This document shows, piece after piece, positions 36,601 to 48,235 of a stretch of 64,000 nt of DNA. Each line of letters begins with the position of its first letter. The stretch's first letter is position 1. Origin of the DNA: Puccinia triticina. Lineage: Eukaryota > Basidiomycota > Pucciniomycetes > Pucciniales > Pucciniaceae. Made by a program: the position numbers and the translations under genes. The notes under the pieces are model-generated. The model saw only the letters and a list, made by a program, of their open reading frames with translations. It made no database searches and was not told the DNA's origin. The stretch lies in NCBI RefSeq assembly GCF_026914185.1, contig NC_070562.1, positions 124,001 to 188,000 on the forward strand. The letters run 5' to 3'.

Positions 36601-37413
36601 AGATGAATTTAGTTTCACAACACCACTGCACAGACTTTGGACTGCAGAAGTGGTTTGTATTTGCTTACCAAATTCCGCAGCTGGGGTAGCTCCCAACGTC
36701 TTACTCAATTTATGAGTTTGACGCCGCTTGCCTAGACTGGAATTCTCACAATCAGTAGTAGATATGACCAAAGTCCCCAGCTGCCTCAAAATTATTTCTG
36801 TTGGTGGTTTAATGCCTTGAAGCTAACTATTTGGGTACAGAGTATTCAACTTGATGATCCAAAATTGTTGGAATTTTCAGCACTGATATGTAGCTAAGGT
36901 TCTGGCGGATATCTGTAGTAGGAAATCCACCAAATTAGACCCCCAGTTTCACATGACTTTCCTGGGGTGTGCTACTGCCAGTTTAAGAAAAGAAAAAAAC
37001 ACCAAATACTATACAGGCCACTTGCAACAAGGGCCAATACTAGTACAGTTATTAGCATAGGTTGGTACACCCAGCCCTATACACTAACAGAACAGCCCGG
37101 TTATTGTAGAGTATATTATAGGCCCATTGTTGTCTCCTAAAATGAATTTTCATTTTGACTTACTTTGCGCAGCAGAGGAAAACTCTTCACGTACACAATT
37201 AAACATCTCCTGACGTTGACAGTTGCTGTGCGCGCAAGCTAAAAATTAATTTGCACACAGAAAAGAAGGAGTGCATAATTCCCACCTTTTTTTTCTCAAT
37301 CAAAAGAGGGGGTTTTCCTTACCCCCCTCAAAATGTTTCATAGTTTTTGGAGGAATTCTTGTGATGCAAAAAAATGTATAAAAAGTAATAAAAATAATTG
37401 GGTCTACTTTGTG

Positions 37414-37850
37414 CAGCAGCAACGATTGGAAGTTACATTATCCAGTTTGCCTAGATGTCATTCAGTTATCCATTCCTATGTGGTGTGAAATCCAACATAA
37501 ATTGAATCTGTGGGTGTCAAGAGAAAGGTTTAATGTTGTTTAAAAATATGGACCCCAATTTATTCCAAGGAAATCCTATTTTTGATGTTAAAATAACGCT
37601 TTTGTGACCAAATATCAGTTATCTGGTCTGAGTTACCCAGATAACTGATTTTTGGTCACAAAAGTGATATTTCAACATCAAAAATAGGATTATCTTGGAC
37701 AAAAAGTGGAACCATACTGTTAATCAACATTCAGCCTATCTTTTGACACCCACAGATTCAATTTATGTTGGATTTCATACCCCAGAGGAATGGATAACTC
37801 AATCACACCTAGGTGAACTGGATAACATAACTTCCCATTGTTGGCAGCAG
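37414..37850. repeat. Long near-perfect hairpin
   Basis: About 210 bp on the left (37420-37627) are repeated as an imperfect reverse complement on the right (37640-37843), leaving only a short loop near 37628-37638. Outside the arms, 37150-37330 and 37850-38000 are related in direct orientation (CGCGCAAGCT and CAAAAGAGGG blocks). It is probably a foldback MITE. Confidence 0.8.
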
Positions 37851-38224
37851 AAAAAAACTCTTTGCGCACAGAATCAACCGTCTCTTGACATCAAGGCCCG
37901 CTGGGCGCGCAAGCTGGCTTCGCGCACAGCGTTCTCCCCCAAAAGAAGAAGAGGGTTTTTTTTTTTTTTTTTTTTGATAAATCAAAAGAGGGAGTCCTAA
38001 TTATCCCCTCCTAAATTTAGTGCAAAGTTTTTGCACCACACTTTGGCTTTTCAGAAACATTGGGGGTTTGCTACTTTTAGAATTAGTGCATACTGCAGCA
38101 CCCAGCCACTGGCAATTTGTCTAATGGACCTGGTGCTGTAGCAAAATAGTGCTGTCAGCTGTACTTCTATAAAGTGTGTGATTTCTGTCCTGCAGCACAG
38201 TGATTTGCCCTTGAGGCTTGCCGC

Positions 38225-38247
38225 GGCGAAGCCGCCTTGGCCTCTAG
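38225..38247 (+). repeat. Helitron-like 3' terminus
   Basis: A GCGGC-GAA-GCCGC hairpin is followed by CTTGGCCT and CTAG, then T. This matches the Helitron 3' end (a hairpin, then CTRR, inserted before T). The same ending occurs at 44839 and 48223. The matching 5' end of this copy was not found. Confidence 0.5.
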
Positions 38248-40236
38248 TTATTCATAAAGCACATAAAATCATTTGACAAAACCATTATGTAGAATATAGC
38301 AACTTTAAAGGTTCAGCCAACTGTTATACAAATACTTGCATATTTCTGCTGTGCCTATTTCTGTATGAACTTGGGAGGAAATTTGAATTTCTATTCTTTC
38401 AAACAGTGCCAAAGCTGGGAAAATCGGTGACCTGCAATTTCTCACCTGGAATATGAAATGTGAAAAATACTGGAGGCATTTTACCCTAACACTTTAGCCA
38501 GGGGATGGACCATTTCATGAGGGTAAAGTTTGAAGTGCCATCAGCTTTTCATTTGGTACCACGCAAATGGAATACAGGAATACACATTGCAAAATTTTCA
38601 TAACTTTACCTCAACCTGATTGAAAAATGCAGTGGCCAAGGGCAAAAAGACTTGAGCTTCTCCTGCAAAAGGGAAGTAGATTGGTGGATATCACCAGGTG
38701 TATCATAATATTTCAGTGATCCTGGCAGCAGAGGGAGAAATAATTCAAAGGCTGGCCTGAGAACTCCAAGTTGAACATCCAATTCTGAAATTCCCATGAA
38801 GATCCCAGCAATATAAGTCACAAATTTTTCCTTTCAATTGTGCATATTCACATCTTTTACCTGAATGTTTGTCAATTTTTTTTAGTTAGCATTCCTTCAT
38901 CACAGGTACCATTGTGTTCATGTGTATTGTGAATTTTTTTTTGTTGATTGCTCTTATCAAATTGTACTTCAGTAGTACTGGCTGTCAGATAATGATGATG
39001 CACTGTGGACATGCATTATCCAGACCAATGAAAATCATTGTCATTGAAGTAATGGAAGTGGTACACATTTGTGGTGAAAAAATAAAATAAAAAATGTCAG
39101 GAAGCTTCAAGCCAGGCAGAAGTCAACTACGGTGGCGGGGTGGAAAGGTGGATGTGCTTGGTATCCCTGTGTTTTCCTGTGAAATGTGTTGTTTCTTTGT
39201 GAAATGTCCACCCTGATGTTTGCGCGAACATCAGGGTGGACATTGACCAGTGGATTATGTAACCTGGACTCAATGGACACTGCTTGATGTCATCAAGCTC
39301 CAAAAGCTCTGCTCATTTGGAAAGCTCCGCTCATTCAACAGTACCAAATACTGGTCATTGAGCCTGGCTTTTCTAGGCTCAATGGCCAGTATGTACTGAT
39401 TTTGAGTTCGGAAAAGCCCAGATCAATGACCAGTATGTGCTGGTAATTGGTCTGGGGCTCACGAACTAAATTGCTAGTAAACCTGGTCATTGATCTGGGA
39501 GAGGCCGTGCTTTACAGCCATAATTCCATTAAAGTCATCAATCCACAGCCACCCCGAAATCAAATTTGATGACCAGTAAATAATTATCATCAAAGCAGGC
39601 AGACCCTAGCTCAACTACCAGCCCATTCTGGTAATTTAGAAGGACTTTTGGAGCTTTTTAGCCTGCATATACTGGCCACCCAGCTTAGAAAAGACCAGCT
39701 GGATGGTCAGTATATACTTTCCATTGAGTCGGGAATTTCCCAGTGCGATGGACAGTACTTACTGGTAAGTCAAGCTGGGAAAGGCCTGGATCATGGACCA
39801 AAATGGAGTAATGGACATTGAACTGGGATTTTCCCAGCCAAGTGCTCTGTAATAAAGTGGAGGGTTGTTGAATTTTGAATTGAATCCCGCAAGTCCAGCA
39901 AGAGTGTTGAGAAGAGAAGAGCAAAGTGGCTCGAGAAAAATGGGTGGTGAGGATGAAGTATTAACCGGATGCTGCTCAGGTGGGCCACAAAAATTTCTCT
40001 CCACTCAATGGCTGGTAATGTATATGGTCATCAGGTGGTGACACCCTCCACTCAATGGAAATCCAAAAGTCATCAAGTGGAGGGTGTCTTGAGTGTAGGG
40101 TGTCTCTACTTGATGGCCAGTACAATGTGTTGAGTTGTCTGTTAGTCTGCTACCATGATGTATCACCACAGTATGGAGGGCTGTTGGATTGACCCATGAG
40201 CACTACCAACCAACCACCCAGCTGGCAGCCACAAGC

Positions 40237-40318
40237 GTCTGTAGCCTAGTTGGTAAAGGCAGCACTCTAGTATGTGTCTCAGCATAGCTGAGGTCATGAG
40301 TTTGAATCTCACCAGACA
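40237..40318 (+). repeat. tRNA-like SINE head (Thr/Ala-type)
   Basis: The A box TAGCCTAGTTGG and the B box GAGTTTGAATCTC are present, and GTCTG near the start pairs with CAGAC at the end. The anticodon arm folds poorly and a CTCAGCATAGCTGAG hairpin sits in the variable region. I read it as a tRNA-derived SINE rather than a functional tRNA. Confidence 0.5.
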
Positions 40319-40751
40319 CATCTTCATTTTACAGTCTCTACACAATGTTGGTGTAGAATCCCAATGTGCACCAACCATGGAGTGGATGTACCCTCCACTG
40401 AACTAACAGTATGGCCACCATTGGTTTGATCAAAGTTCAGCCTCAGTTGAACATAACATCAAATTATTTGAAGCCAAAATCAAACATGTTTGAACAGTTG
40501 ATATCAGGAAGGGTTACAGAAAGAAAATATGGTATGGCACTCTCTAGAGAGTGCCACACATTCCCCCCTGGTGAAATCTATCACTAACACTCATCACTAT
40601 GATCAGATTAGTGTGCATTGTTGGTACTTGTTGTATCAAGTGTAGATACTACCATAGCTACCTTCTAAAAGTTCACTGAGTTCATTAATTTTGGGGAGTG
40701 TGCTGGTTGGTGCTGGCAAAGAATGTGTCCAAAATGTGAGCTAGTGAGGTT

Positions 40752-40769
40752 CAGTGCCTTGGCCTCTAG
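40752..40769 (+). repeat. Degenerate Helitron-like 3' terminus
   Basis: It shares GCCTTGGCCTCTAG followed by T with the other three ends, but the GC hairpin upstream is missing. Confidence 0.35.
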
Positions 40770-41699
40770 TTTTTCATAAAGGCCTGAAAATTGGCTCTAA
40801 AGTTTGATTTCCATTCTAGTGTGATTCACAGTGAGTCTCCCTAATATGATAAAAACAAAAATTTCGAGCCAATTTCAAGGCCTTTTTTATGACCCATAGC
40901 ACAGGCTCACAGCCTCCCATGTACATGTTGCAGACAGCACTCTCAAGGTTTGAGAGTCTAAAGATCAAGACTGCTTCCTCATCCTTCAATCTACCATCTT
41001 GAACCAGAACCCCAGAAACCCAGATCCTAGACTCTCTCTCTCTCTCTTTCTCTCTACAGACTAGACCTTTTTTATGATCCATGGTGCGGGCTCCACAGCA
41101 CAGGCTCCTATGTACATAGCTTACATGTACATGTCACAGACAGCACTTTCAAGGCTTGAGAGTCTGGAGATCCCAGAATGCTTCCTCATCCTGCAATCTA
41201 CCATCTTGGATCCAGAACCCTACTCCCCAAATCCCATCTTCCTCTCTTAAGACTTGACCATAAAAACCTTAAAATATTGCAGGCTCTATAAAATGGATAC
41301 AAAGAGACTGAACTGTAAGAACAGCAGAAGCCAAATGTTATGAGCTGCACCCGCGCACCATAGCCCATCCCTAGACATGTCTTGTAGTTACACATACATG
41401 TCACAGCTCCTCAACACAAGGAGGAGCTGGGGGGAGATCCTTACACTCTCCCCATCTAGCAATTTGCCAACTAGCTAGGAACCTCAGACCCAGATCCCTC
41501 CTTCCCCTCCGCCAGAGCCCAGCCCTTACACCAAACTGATTGCCTCTGAAACCCTGAAAATCCCAAATCCAACTCCAAAACCTTGTCTATCCCTACTCCA
41601 AACCTCATCATCTCCAATTCCATTCTCCCAACGCTGCAATCAATCCAATCCAAGACAGGTATTGGCAATACCGTGGATGGTATTGTTTTTTTGATACGG

Positions 41700-41940
41700 A
41701 ATTGCTTCGCGCACTGCAAAAAGCTCTTTGCACACTGCACATGAAGGGCGCAACTTTATCAAATTACTTTTTGACCAATCAATAGACAAGCTTATTATTG
41801 TCCTCTGTGAATTTATTTGGAGTTTTTTGAAGCTTCTCTGTATGCTTAAAAATTCCACCAATAAAAAGAACAAGTACAGTCATTTGGGGACCTGGAATCC
41901 ATATTTCCACCAGCCAAAAACTCCAAATAATTTAGTGAAT
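41700..41940 (+). repeat. Dispersed repeat, copy 2 of 3
   Basis: This is an inverted copy relative to 48400-48640 and 20200-20460: the GCGCAACTTTATCAAATTA block, then TTGGAGTTTTTTGAAGC, then CATTTGGGGACCTGGAAT. It ends about 100 bp before the start of the first Helitron-like element. Confidence 0.7.
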
Positions 41941-42473
41941 CATTATAAATATGTATTTGAACTTTTCAGAGTTTTTTTGCCACTTTGTGAAAGAATCCAA
42001 GTTTATCCCACTTTCTTAAATCCACAAAATCCTAGACCTCTGGATCTAAGTTTTGGGGTGTTTTATTTACAAAACCACACAAAAAGAATAGTGCACACAA
42101 GTTGAAAATCCCCAAAGACCCAAAGGCCCTATGGATAACCCTCCAGCTGTGCCGCAGCAACGAGCAAAAGTGGGCCGGTTGTTAGAGTAGTCCAGGAAGG
42201 CCCTAATCAAGTGATTAGTGGGCTCCCAGGGAGGGGGTAGGACAAAACCGGAACCCCTGGGAGGACAATGGACACCAACCCACCCCTCCTTAAATATTCA
42301 AGCTGCACCCCTTCGCCTGTGAGACTCTGACTTGGTAGCTGCCTCGGCGCCGCGCACACCTTATCCTTGCCAACGCCTCGCCCAGCGCCACACCACTTGT
42401 ACCCTTGCCAGCGCATCACCCACTACCCTTGCGAACGCCACACCAACGCTCACGCCCGCCGCGGCAAACACAG

Positions 42474-43262
42474 ATGTCTCCGACAACCGGCTGTTCAAGT
42501 GGATCCAACCCTACGGGTAGCAGAGCATTAGTAGTCTGGAAATGGCGTGAAGTGACGCGGATCGTCCAGCTTGGTGAGTCTCTCTCCCCCCCTTCTTTTA
42601 TTTGTCTTCTGTAGTGTATTGTGTAGGTCAACAGACAAACCCGTCTGCGGCCATCTCGCTCTTTGGCGAGACGTTTAGTAGTTTCCAGGTGAACGGCGTC
42701 ATCCGCTGCTTCAGCATTGTCAAGCGGAGGCTTGTCTCGCAGCACACGGTGCAGACAAGCTACAAGCGGGGCCTGGACAAGCCTTCCCCGGGCGGCGAGG
42801 TTTTCCAGTTACGCTACCCTCCCCCTTTCACCTTGTTTCCTTCTGGCTGAAGAAGCTGGTTTTTTGTCTAGATGGTTTGTGGCCGAAGCCCAGCGGGTGA
42901 TCATCAAGACAAAAACAAAAATCTTCCCGCTGGAGTACAACCTAAATTTGACGGGGTGCGGGGCTGATGGGCTGTTGAATGTGGACTTGGCCCCGCCCCA
43001 CGGCTCATCTTTCGCACGCCCATCACCCACGAGCTTAACTCTGGCACCCTCGACGTGCTCAAGCGCATGTTTGCGGCCGCACTGAGGTCCGCCACCCGGC
43101 TCGGGGACGACATGCGGATCTGTTTGTCCCCACTTTCTTTCGCATATCTATGACTCACTGATCTTTTCTTTGCAAACAGTCATTGGCCATCTGCCCAAAC
43201 ATCCTATCGACCAACAAGAGGACAATGTAGACGACCAGGAGACGGATGCCAATGGATTGTAG
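42474..43262 (+). pseudogene. Unidentified multi-exon gene fragment in Helitron-like element 1
   Basis: An ATG at 42474 opens an exon to 42573 that splices in phase (GTGAGT..GTGTAG) to 42627 onward, giving ..EVTRIVQLGQQTNPSAAISLFGETFSS... Further protein-like segments lie at about 42870-42990, in a different frame at about 43005-43122 (ELNSGTLDVLKRMFAAALRS), and at 43180-43262 (ending QETDANGL and stop). The frame change between the middle parts suggests decay or an unresolved intron. I do not recognise the family. Confidence 0.4.
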
Positions 43263-43527
43263 CCAATGGGCGGGAAATGGCTTGACGCCAACGCCATGGT
43301 CGGGTATCTTTGCGTGTGTGTAGACCACAATGATTGCGTCGTCCCGCTCCTCAGCTCCAAGTACGTCCAGCTTGGTCTTAAAATCAATCAGTCATTCAAC
43401 CATCCCCGCGTCTTGTTTTGCCTCATCCTTGCCCCCGCTGGCTTTTTCATCCAGCTTTACCCCCGTCAGCTTGATCCACTGCGGAAACTTGTCCGGAGAT
43501 GTTGCAATGGTCGCTCGCCAAGTCTGG

Positions 43528-43860
43528 TCAGCAGCTTGTAGAACCACCCAGCAAAGCAGCCGCGGCCTCATCGGGGAAGCTTTCCAGGAGCCTGACAGGC
43601 CCATGGGTGACTAAGCTGTCGAGATGAACAAGGATAAAGTTTGACTCGACCAGCTGAAGGTTACCTTGAGGAGTTGGCCTTTCAGGGTTCGGTCGGGAGC
43701 AGACGCTGTTTAATAGCTCAACCTTTGACTCAAGTCGGTTCTTGATGTTTTTCAAGTATCCCATTGGTCCGCCAACGCTCAAGACGTTTGACTCGACGTC
43801 ATGGGCGCTTGCCTTCCTGACTATAGAAGGACTCCTTTGTTTGTTCCAGAGACGAGCCAA
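43528..43860 (-). pseudogene. Possible second gene fragment, opposite strand
   Basis: An open minus-strand frame of 110 codons contains RPNPERPTPQGNLQLVESNF and RLLESFPDEAAAALL. Composition is protein-like, but there is no known domain. It lies in the same Helitron-like element as a plus-strand fragment, as expected for a mosaic of captured pieces. Confidence 0.25.
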
Positions 43861-44868
43861 TCAGACTGGAAAATCCCATAGCCCCGAAGGCCGTGAATGC
43901 CAGCTGAGTCAACGCCTAAAGAAGCACAAGCGGTATTGTCTGGCCTGATTGTTCAAGGGTGATCTGCACACAAATGACAACTGATAGCAAAAGGAAAATT
44001 GTATTTCATGGTCGTCCAATCATGGTCTTCCAGAAAAAATCCAAACCAAGTTCCCTATTAAAAAAATCAAAACAGCAAAACAAATAGAATTATAGTAAAC
44101 ACTTGAGTCAAAATCACAAGATCAGTTTTTTTTGTAAGTTGAAAAGAATACAAGGTTAATTATTATTTTTTTGTGCATGGAAACTGACCAAATGGGGAGG
44201 ATGTCTTGAGATCAAGCAAGAATTAAGCAATTGAGATGAACAAGCATACTTTGGATGAGACATCAATATTGGTTGTACCAATATTCAGCCACACGGTATG
44301 AGCTTTTTAAAACCAAGAGTGACAACGGGGTTGATTGAAGAGTGCAATAGATGGCATGATATTGACAGAGTTGGAGGAGAGCAAGGAGTCAAAGACCGGG
44401 TTAGTGGGCTAATTTGTTATTTTGCTACTTTCTAAAAACTAAATACCATGTGAAGAGTGTTTTGATGTGACTCCTATTATGTGAGATGATCAAGATTAAG
44501 AAGGCTTGAATAGCAAGGGAGGTCAAACATGCCAAATTTGAGAAGTGAAGTGTTTTCTTTTTTCCTCTATTGCTTTAGGGCCAAGTTTGAAAATATCTAG
44601 AACCATGATTTACATGATTGCATTAAAGTCTCCTGGATTGTGACACACCCAGTCCCTGCTTGCCCTGCTGCAGGAAGACTTGCTGTTGAGATTTTTCTGG
44701 GGCAGGCAAGTGGGGGGGGAGGAATATCAGTGAGTGGTGACCCATCTATTGGAATGCTGATGAGGTGGCTTGGGTAGCTGTTTGGTAGAACAGGAGAATG
44801 GATCCGTACCCTGAGCGGCGGAGCCGCCTTGGCCTCTAGTTAAATTCACAAAAACACAGCAAGAAAGA

Positions 44869-47800
44869 TCTAAGTTTTGGCGCGCAGCCACATGATGGCC
44901 ACTGTTGAAAAGATTATCCCCAAACACTATGTGCCACGGATAGACTCTCCAGCTTGTGACAGTGCAACAAGCAAAAAAGAGTCGGCATTTTGTTGTCTCA
45001 AGCAGGGGCCTAATCAAGCAAAGTAGGGGGCCTGCAGGGAGGGGCCAGGACAAAACCGGAACCCCTGGGGAACTCATCTCAGTCCCCCCCCCCCCCCCCT
45101 CTATTTATAACAAACGGACCGGCCTACTCGACCATCCTCAGTTGTCACTTCACCCAAGCCTCACCTTACCCTTCACAATGGTTGCTGGAGAGCCCAAACA
45201 ATCCCCACCAACGCAAGCCACTGTCTTCCAAGCAAAGGCAACAACCACAATCATCCCAACGAGTTGCTATGACCACGCTCAAGCCCGCAAGAAGAAACTC
45301 TCTGCGACCAGAAGAGCAGTCAAACGGGATCATGGGGCCAGAGAAACAGAGCATTCTCAGGATCATCATGCTGTATCCAATCTCGAAACCATCCCGCCTC
45401 CTTCCTAGACCTCATCGCCTACCGGTCCACCAACCCTCCTTGATGTAGCCCTGCAAGGGCATCCGCAGTCGCCGCTGTCTCGCCGTTGTGCCCCGTTGTC
45501 AGGCCATCACCTGTCCGCCTCCGACCCCTACTTTTGTACACCAGTCTCAGAAGTCTCAAGGAGATCGACTGTGCAATACCAGAGTTCAAGGAGGCCTTTG
45601 CCTGCGCCAGGTCAGTCGCTCTCTCTCATCCTTGGTTTCTTCCTTGAGGTCTCCGCGACACTGACAAACTTTCCCTGTTTGTGTGGGCCAGGCAGCCCAG
45701 CTCGCCGCTCAACCCAACCTCCTCGGCGCCCGGTCTTCTGCTTCATCTGCTCACCATCCGGTACCAAGGAACGTTATGGAGCTGGACTTGTCCAGGAACC
45801 TACTAGGAGATTGTATCAATGTCTTGAGTCACCTCAGAAACCTCCAGAAACTTACCAAACTGAACCTTTATGGATGCGGGCTCTTGGATAGGATCTTTTG
45901 GTTTGATTTAGAAGGAGATTACGACCAGCTAGATAACGAAAATAATGGCCCATTCAAACACTTGGCTGAGCTTGATTTGTCTCACAACGCGATTGATTCT
46001 TTAGAACCCCTGGAGTCTTTCTTCGATCAACATTGCCCCCGTCTGCCAAGGCTTGACTATGAGGGATTGCCTCGAGAATTGGTCAAGGTCGTCATCCAAC
46101 ATGGACAGGGGGCGGGAGAGGTGGAAGTGATGATCGGTAATAACTTCCTACGCGATGAGGCTAGACGGCGTTGGAAAGTCAAGATGATGACCGCTCAATC
46201 CAGTCCGAAACTTGTTGAGCCCGCTGACAGCGCTCCTGGTGCGGCGGTAGGGATAGAGAAGCCTTTACCGGAAGATGAAGAGTCGAAATCGTCTCCGGAA
46301 GAAATTAAAGACGCAAGAACGGGAAAATCATTGTCATCATCCTCAAAACAAATTGACATTGCGCCGAAACCGATTGAAACGATGTTGCTCAAACACCACA
46401 GCCCAAAGACGTCTTCACTCAACATGAGTTTGCTTCAACAAGCTACTCACAACCTAGCCCTCTTCGACGCCCAGACGAAGAAGCTTGTGGCGCTGACGGC
46501 GGCGGCGCCTGAGGCCCGTCTGGTGGCCACCATCAACACCCGTACTGGTCTGTTCCTGCGCGACCACATGAGCCTGATCTGCTCCTCAGGTCTGCTCGGC
46601 ACACACTTCTCCCCTCACCCCCCTCCTCCTTGAGGCCGGGCCCGCCCCCTTCTCCTCCTGCTCGCGAAACCTTGCACATCAAGACACTCAGCGCCGACTC
46701 CTCCGTTGACGCTCATCAGCCCGCTCGCAACGCTCAAGCCTCCCTTGTCAAGCTCAACGTCCTGCTCGAGCAAGAGCTTCAAATCAAGTGCTTCCTCGCC
46801 ACCGCCCGTGCCAAGCGCCAGCCTCTTTGCATGCCTCATTGACATGTACGTTGCCTCCTCCTCCTTGGGTACCCAACCAAACAAACAATGAAAACCTAAT
46901 CTGCTCCCTTCCTCAACCTAAAAAAGTTTTTGTCAGCGGTTGATGTCCTGTCTTACACCACCTGCTCTATACTATTCACAATATCACCACTCACCACCCC
47001 ATCCCCCCTCATTCCATTTGCCTGCTCATCATCAACTCCATTTTCTGCATGGCCTCCTTCCTTTTGGTTTGTTTTAATCTTCCATGTATTTGTTGTGTAT
47101 CTTTCCTTGATTATCATTTTATGGCTTTATAATATTCCTGTACTACTTTGGCTCTCTCCCACTCTGTTTTGTTCTCTTTTTTTCTCATCCTGCTTGTTAT
47201 TTTTTTGCTTCTTTTTCTTCTGATTGGGAATTGTATCATTAAATCAATCAAGTGAAGATGTTTATACACACCAGCTAAATATATATATGTCCATATTTAT
47301 GTATAGACAGATTCCTTGGAGGAATTTCATCCAGTCTACACTGTACTGCTAACAATTGATCAATCATAATTCCTCATGTGTTTTCTTGCTACATCAGAAA
47401 TTTGTCTACTTGGTCCACTCTGCTCACCTTGCCTTCAACTGATCCATGGTTTCTTGAATCCTGGCTCAATACTCTCTTTCTAAATTCTTTGTTGTTGATT
47501 GGTTGGCTATAGTTTCTCTTCCTTTTTTTATTGGACATCATCCTTGCCATCATCATGATGGTCTGGCATTTGTGTTGTAGTCCAGTTGGATCAGCATAGC
47601 ACAACTTTGGGGCATAGGTGAAGAGATGATGAACTTCTTTCCATGCTTGAAATTGTGCTATGATTGGATCATTGGATGAGCAAAAGGCCATCAGTTTCAG
47701 CAGTATTTTCAGTTAGACATGATTTAGTCATGGACATCAACATAAATCTTATGAGTTAAAGTGAGCCATAGGAATGTTAATTGTTCTACTTGATCTTTTA

Positions 47801-48223
47801 CTTTGGGTAGATTTAATTGAATTTGGGGATGAAAAGAACAACTGGTCTACAGAACCCCAAGCATTTCAACAATTGTTGTCATCAAAAAACCTAAGCCAAT
47901 AAACAGGGGTCATAGTAACAACACTAATCAATTGATTTTTTTGTATCTATTAGCCTAAGTGTGCCTGGCTGTAGAGGTCCTAATGCTCACTATTGTGTGT
48001 CAATGGAGACTTGAAGGCAGAGCTCAAAATCGATGTTTCAAGTTTGCCTGAGCATTATGAGCCAAGCTGACCTGGCTACCTGTAATGTAGTTAAATCACC
48101 TGTTTGACCTGTTGCAAATGGAGATTTGATTTAGGAGTAGCTGCCTGGAAGTGGAGATTAGCTTGGGCAACCCGGTGGTAGAGGGATGGGTGCTTGCAGC
48201 GGCGGAGCCGCTTTGGCCTCTAG
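44869..48223 (+). mobile_element. Helitron-like element 2, non-autonomous
   Basis: It begins TCTAAGTTTTGG after A (44868) and ends with the GCGGC-GGA-GCCGC hairpin, TTTGGCCT and CTAG before T (48224). It starts only 29 bp after element 1 ends. Its 5' 250 bp are alignable to those of element 1, including the GGACAAAACCGGAACCCCTGGG-type promoter block at about 45047, followed by a TATTTATA box near 45104. It carries an LRR-encoding fragment. There is no Rep or helicase. Confidence 0.7.
45699..46633 (+). pseudogene. Leucine-rich-repeat gene fragment in Helitron-like element 2
   Basis: An open frame of about 310 codons follows an acceptor-like GGGCCAG. It contains two clear LRRs, VMELDLSRNLLGDCINVL (with LTKLNLYGCGL after it) and HLAELDLSHNAIDSLEPL, then a charged Ser/Glu-rich part and a helical tail (LFDAQTKKLVALTAAAPEA). 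Upstream, 45178-45408 is a second protein-like stretch (MVAGEPKQSPPTQATVF..) behind the shared promoter block. At 46650-46842 another frame (LHIKTLSADSSVDAHQ..) may be a further exon. No complete gene model could be joined; the origin of the LRR protein is unknown. Confidence 0.45.
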
Positions 48224-48235
48224 TAAGGCTTTCAA

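Larger units (their letters stand above)
33787..37006. mobile_element. Composite inverted-repeat element (MULE-related), 3.2 kb
   Basis: The left part (33787-34030) resembles the termini of the MULE-like elements at 1-764 and 4031-5154. Bases 34290-34395 recur as an imperfect reverse complement at 36745-36850, and the flanking GGCAGTAGCA..CCCCAGG motif also recurs inverted (34226 and 36960). TACTATACAGG occurs at 33776-33786 and again at 37007-37017, which would be an 11-bp target duplication. The extreme ends do not match each other, so the boundaries are inferred. Inside are a repeat array, a nested CACTA-like element and a gene fragment. No transposase is visible. Confidence 0.5.
37851..42044. 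other. Transposon-derived intergenic region, no gene seen
   Basis: This contains the Helitron-like 3' ends at 38225-38247 and 40752-40769, a palindromic block near 39205-39240, a motif family near 39340-40110, a tRNA-like SINE head at 40237-40318, two copies of a stretch beginning CTACCATCTTG (near 40988 and 41200) and a dispersed repeat at 41700-41940. Bases 40540-40573 resemble the right terminus of the CACTA-like element (..CCCCCCTGGTG). Confidence 0.4.
42045..44839 (+). mobile_element. Helitron-like element 1, non-autonomous
   Basis: It begins TCTAAGTTTTGG directly after A and ends with the hairpin GCGGC-GGA-GCCGC, then CTTGGCCT and CTAG directly before T. TC...CTRR ends in an A/T target without duplication define Helitrons. 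The neighbour at 44869-48223 has the same two ends. Both also share a block at the 5' side: CCTAATCAAG, then GGACAAAACCGGAACCCCTGGG. No Rep or helicase is encoded; gene fragments occur in both orientations. Confidence 0.7.

Noticed and set aside
40237..40318. Functional suppressor-type tRNA with a CUA-like anticodon
   Set aside because: The anticodon arm gives only four pairs around an eight-base loop, and the variable region has an unusual hairpin.
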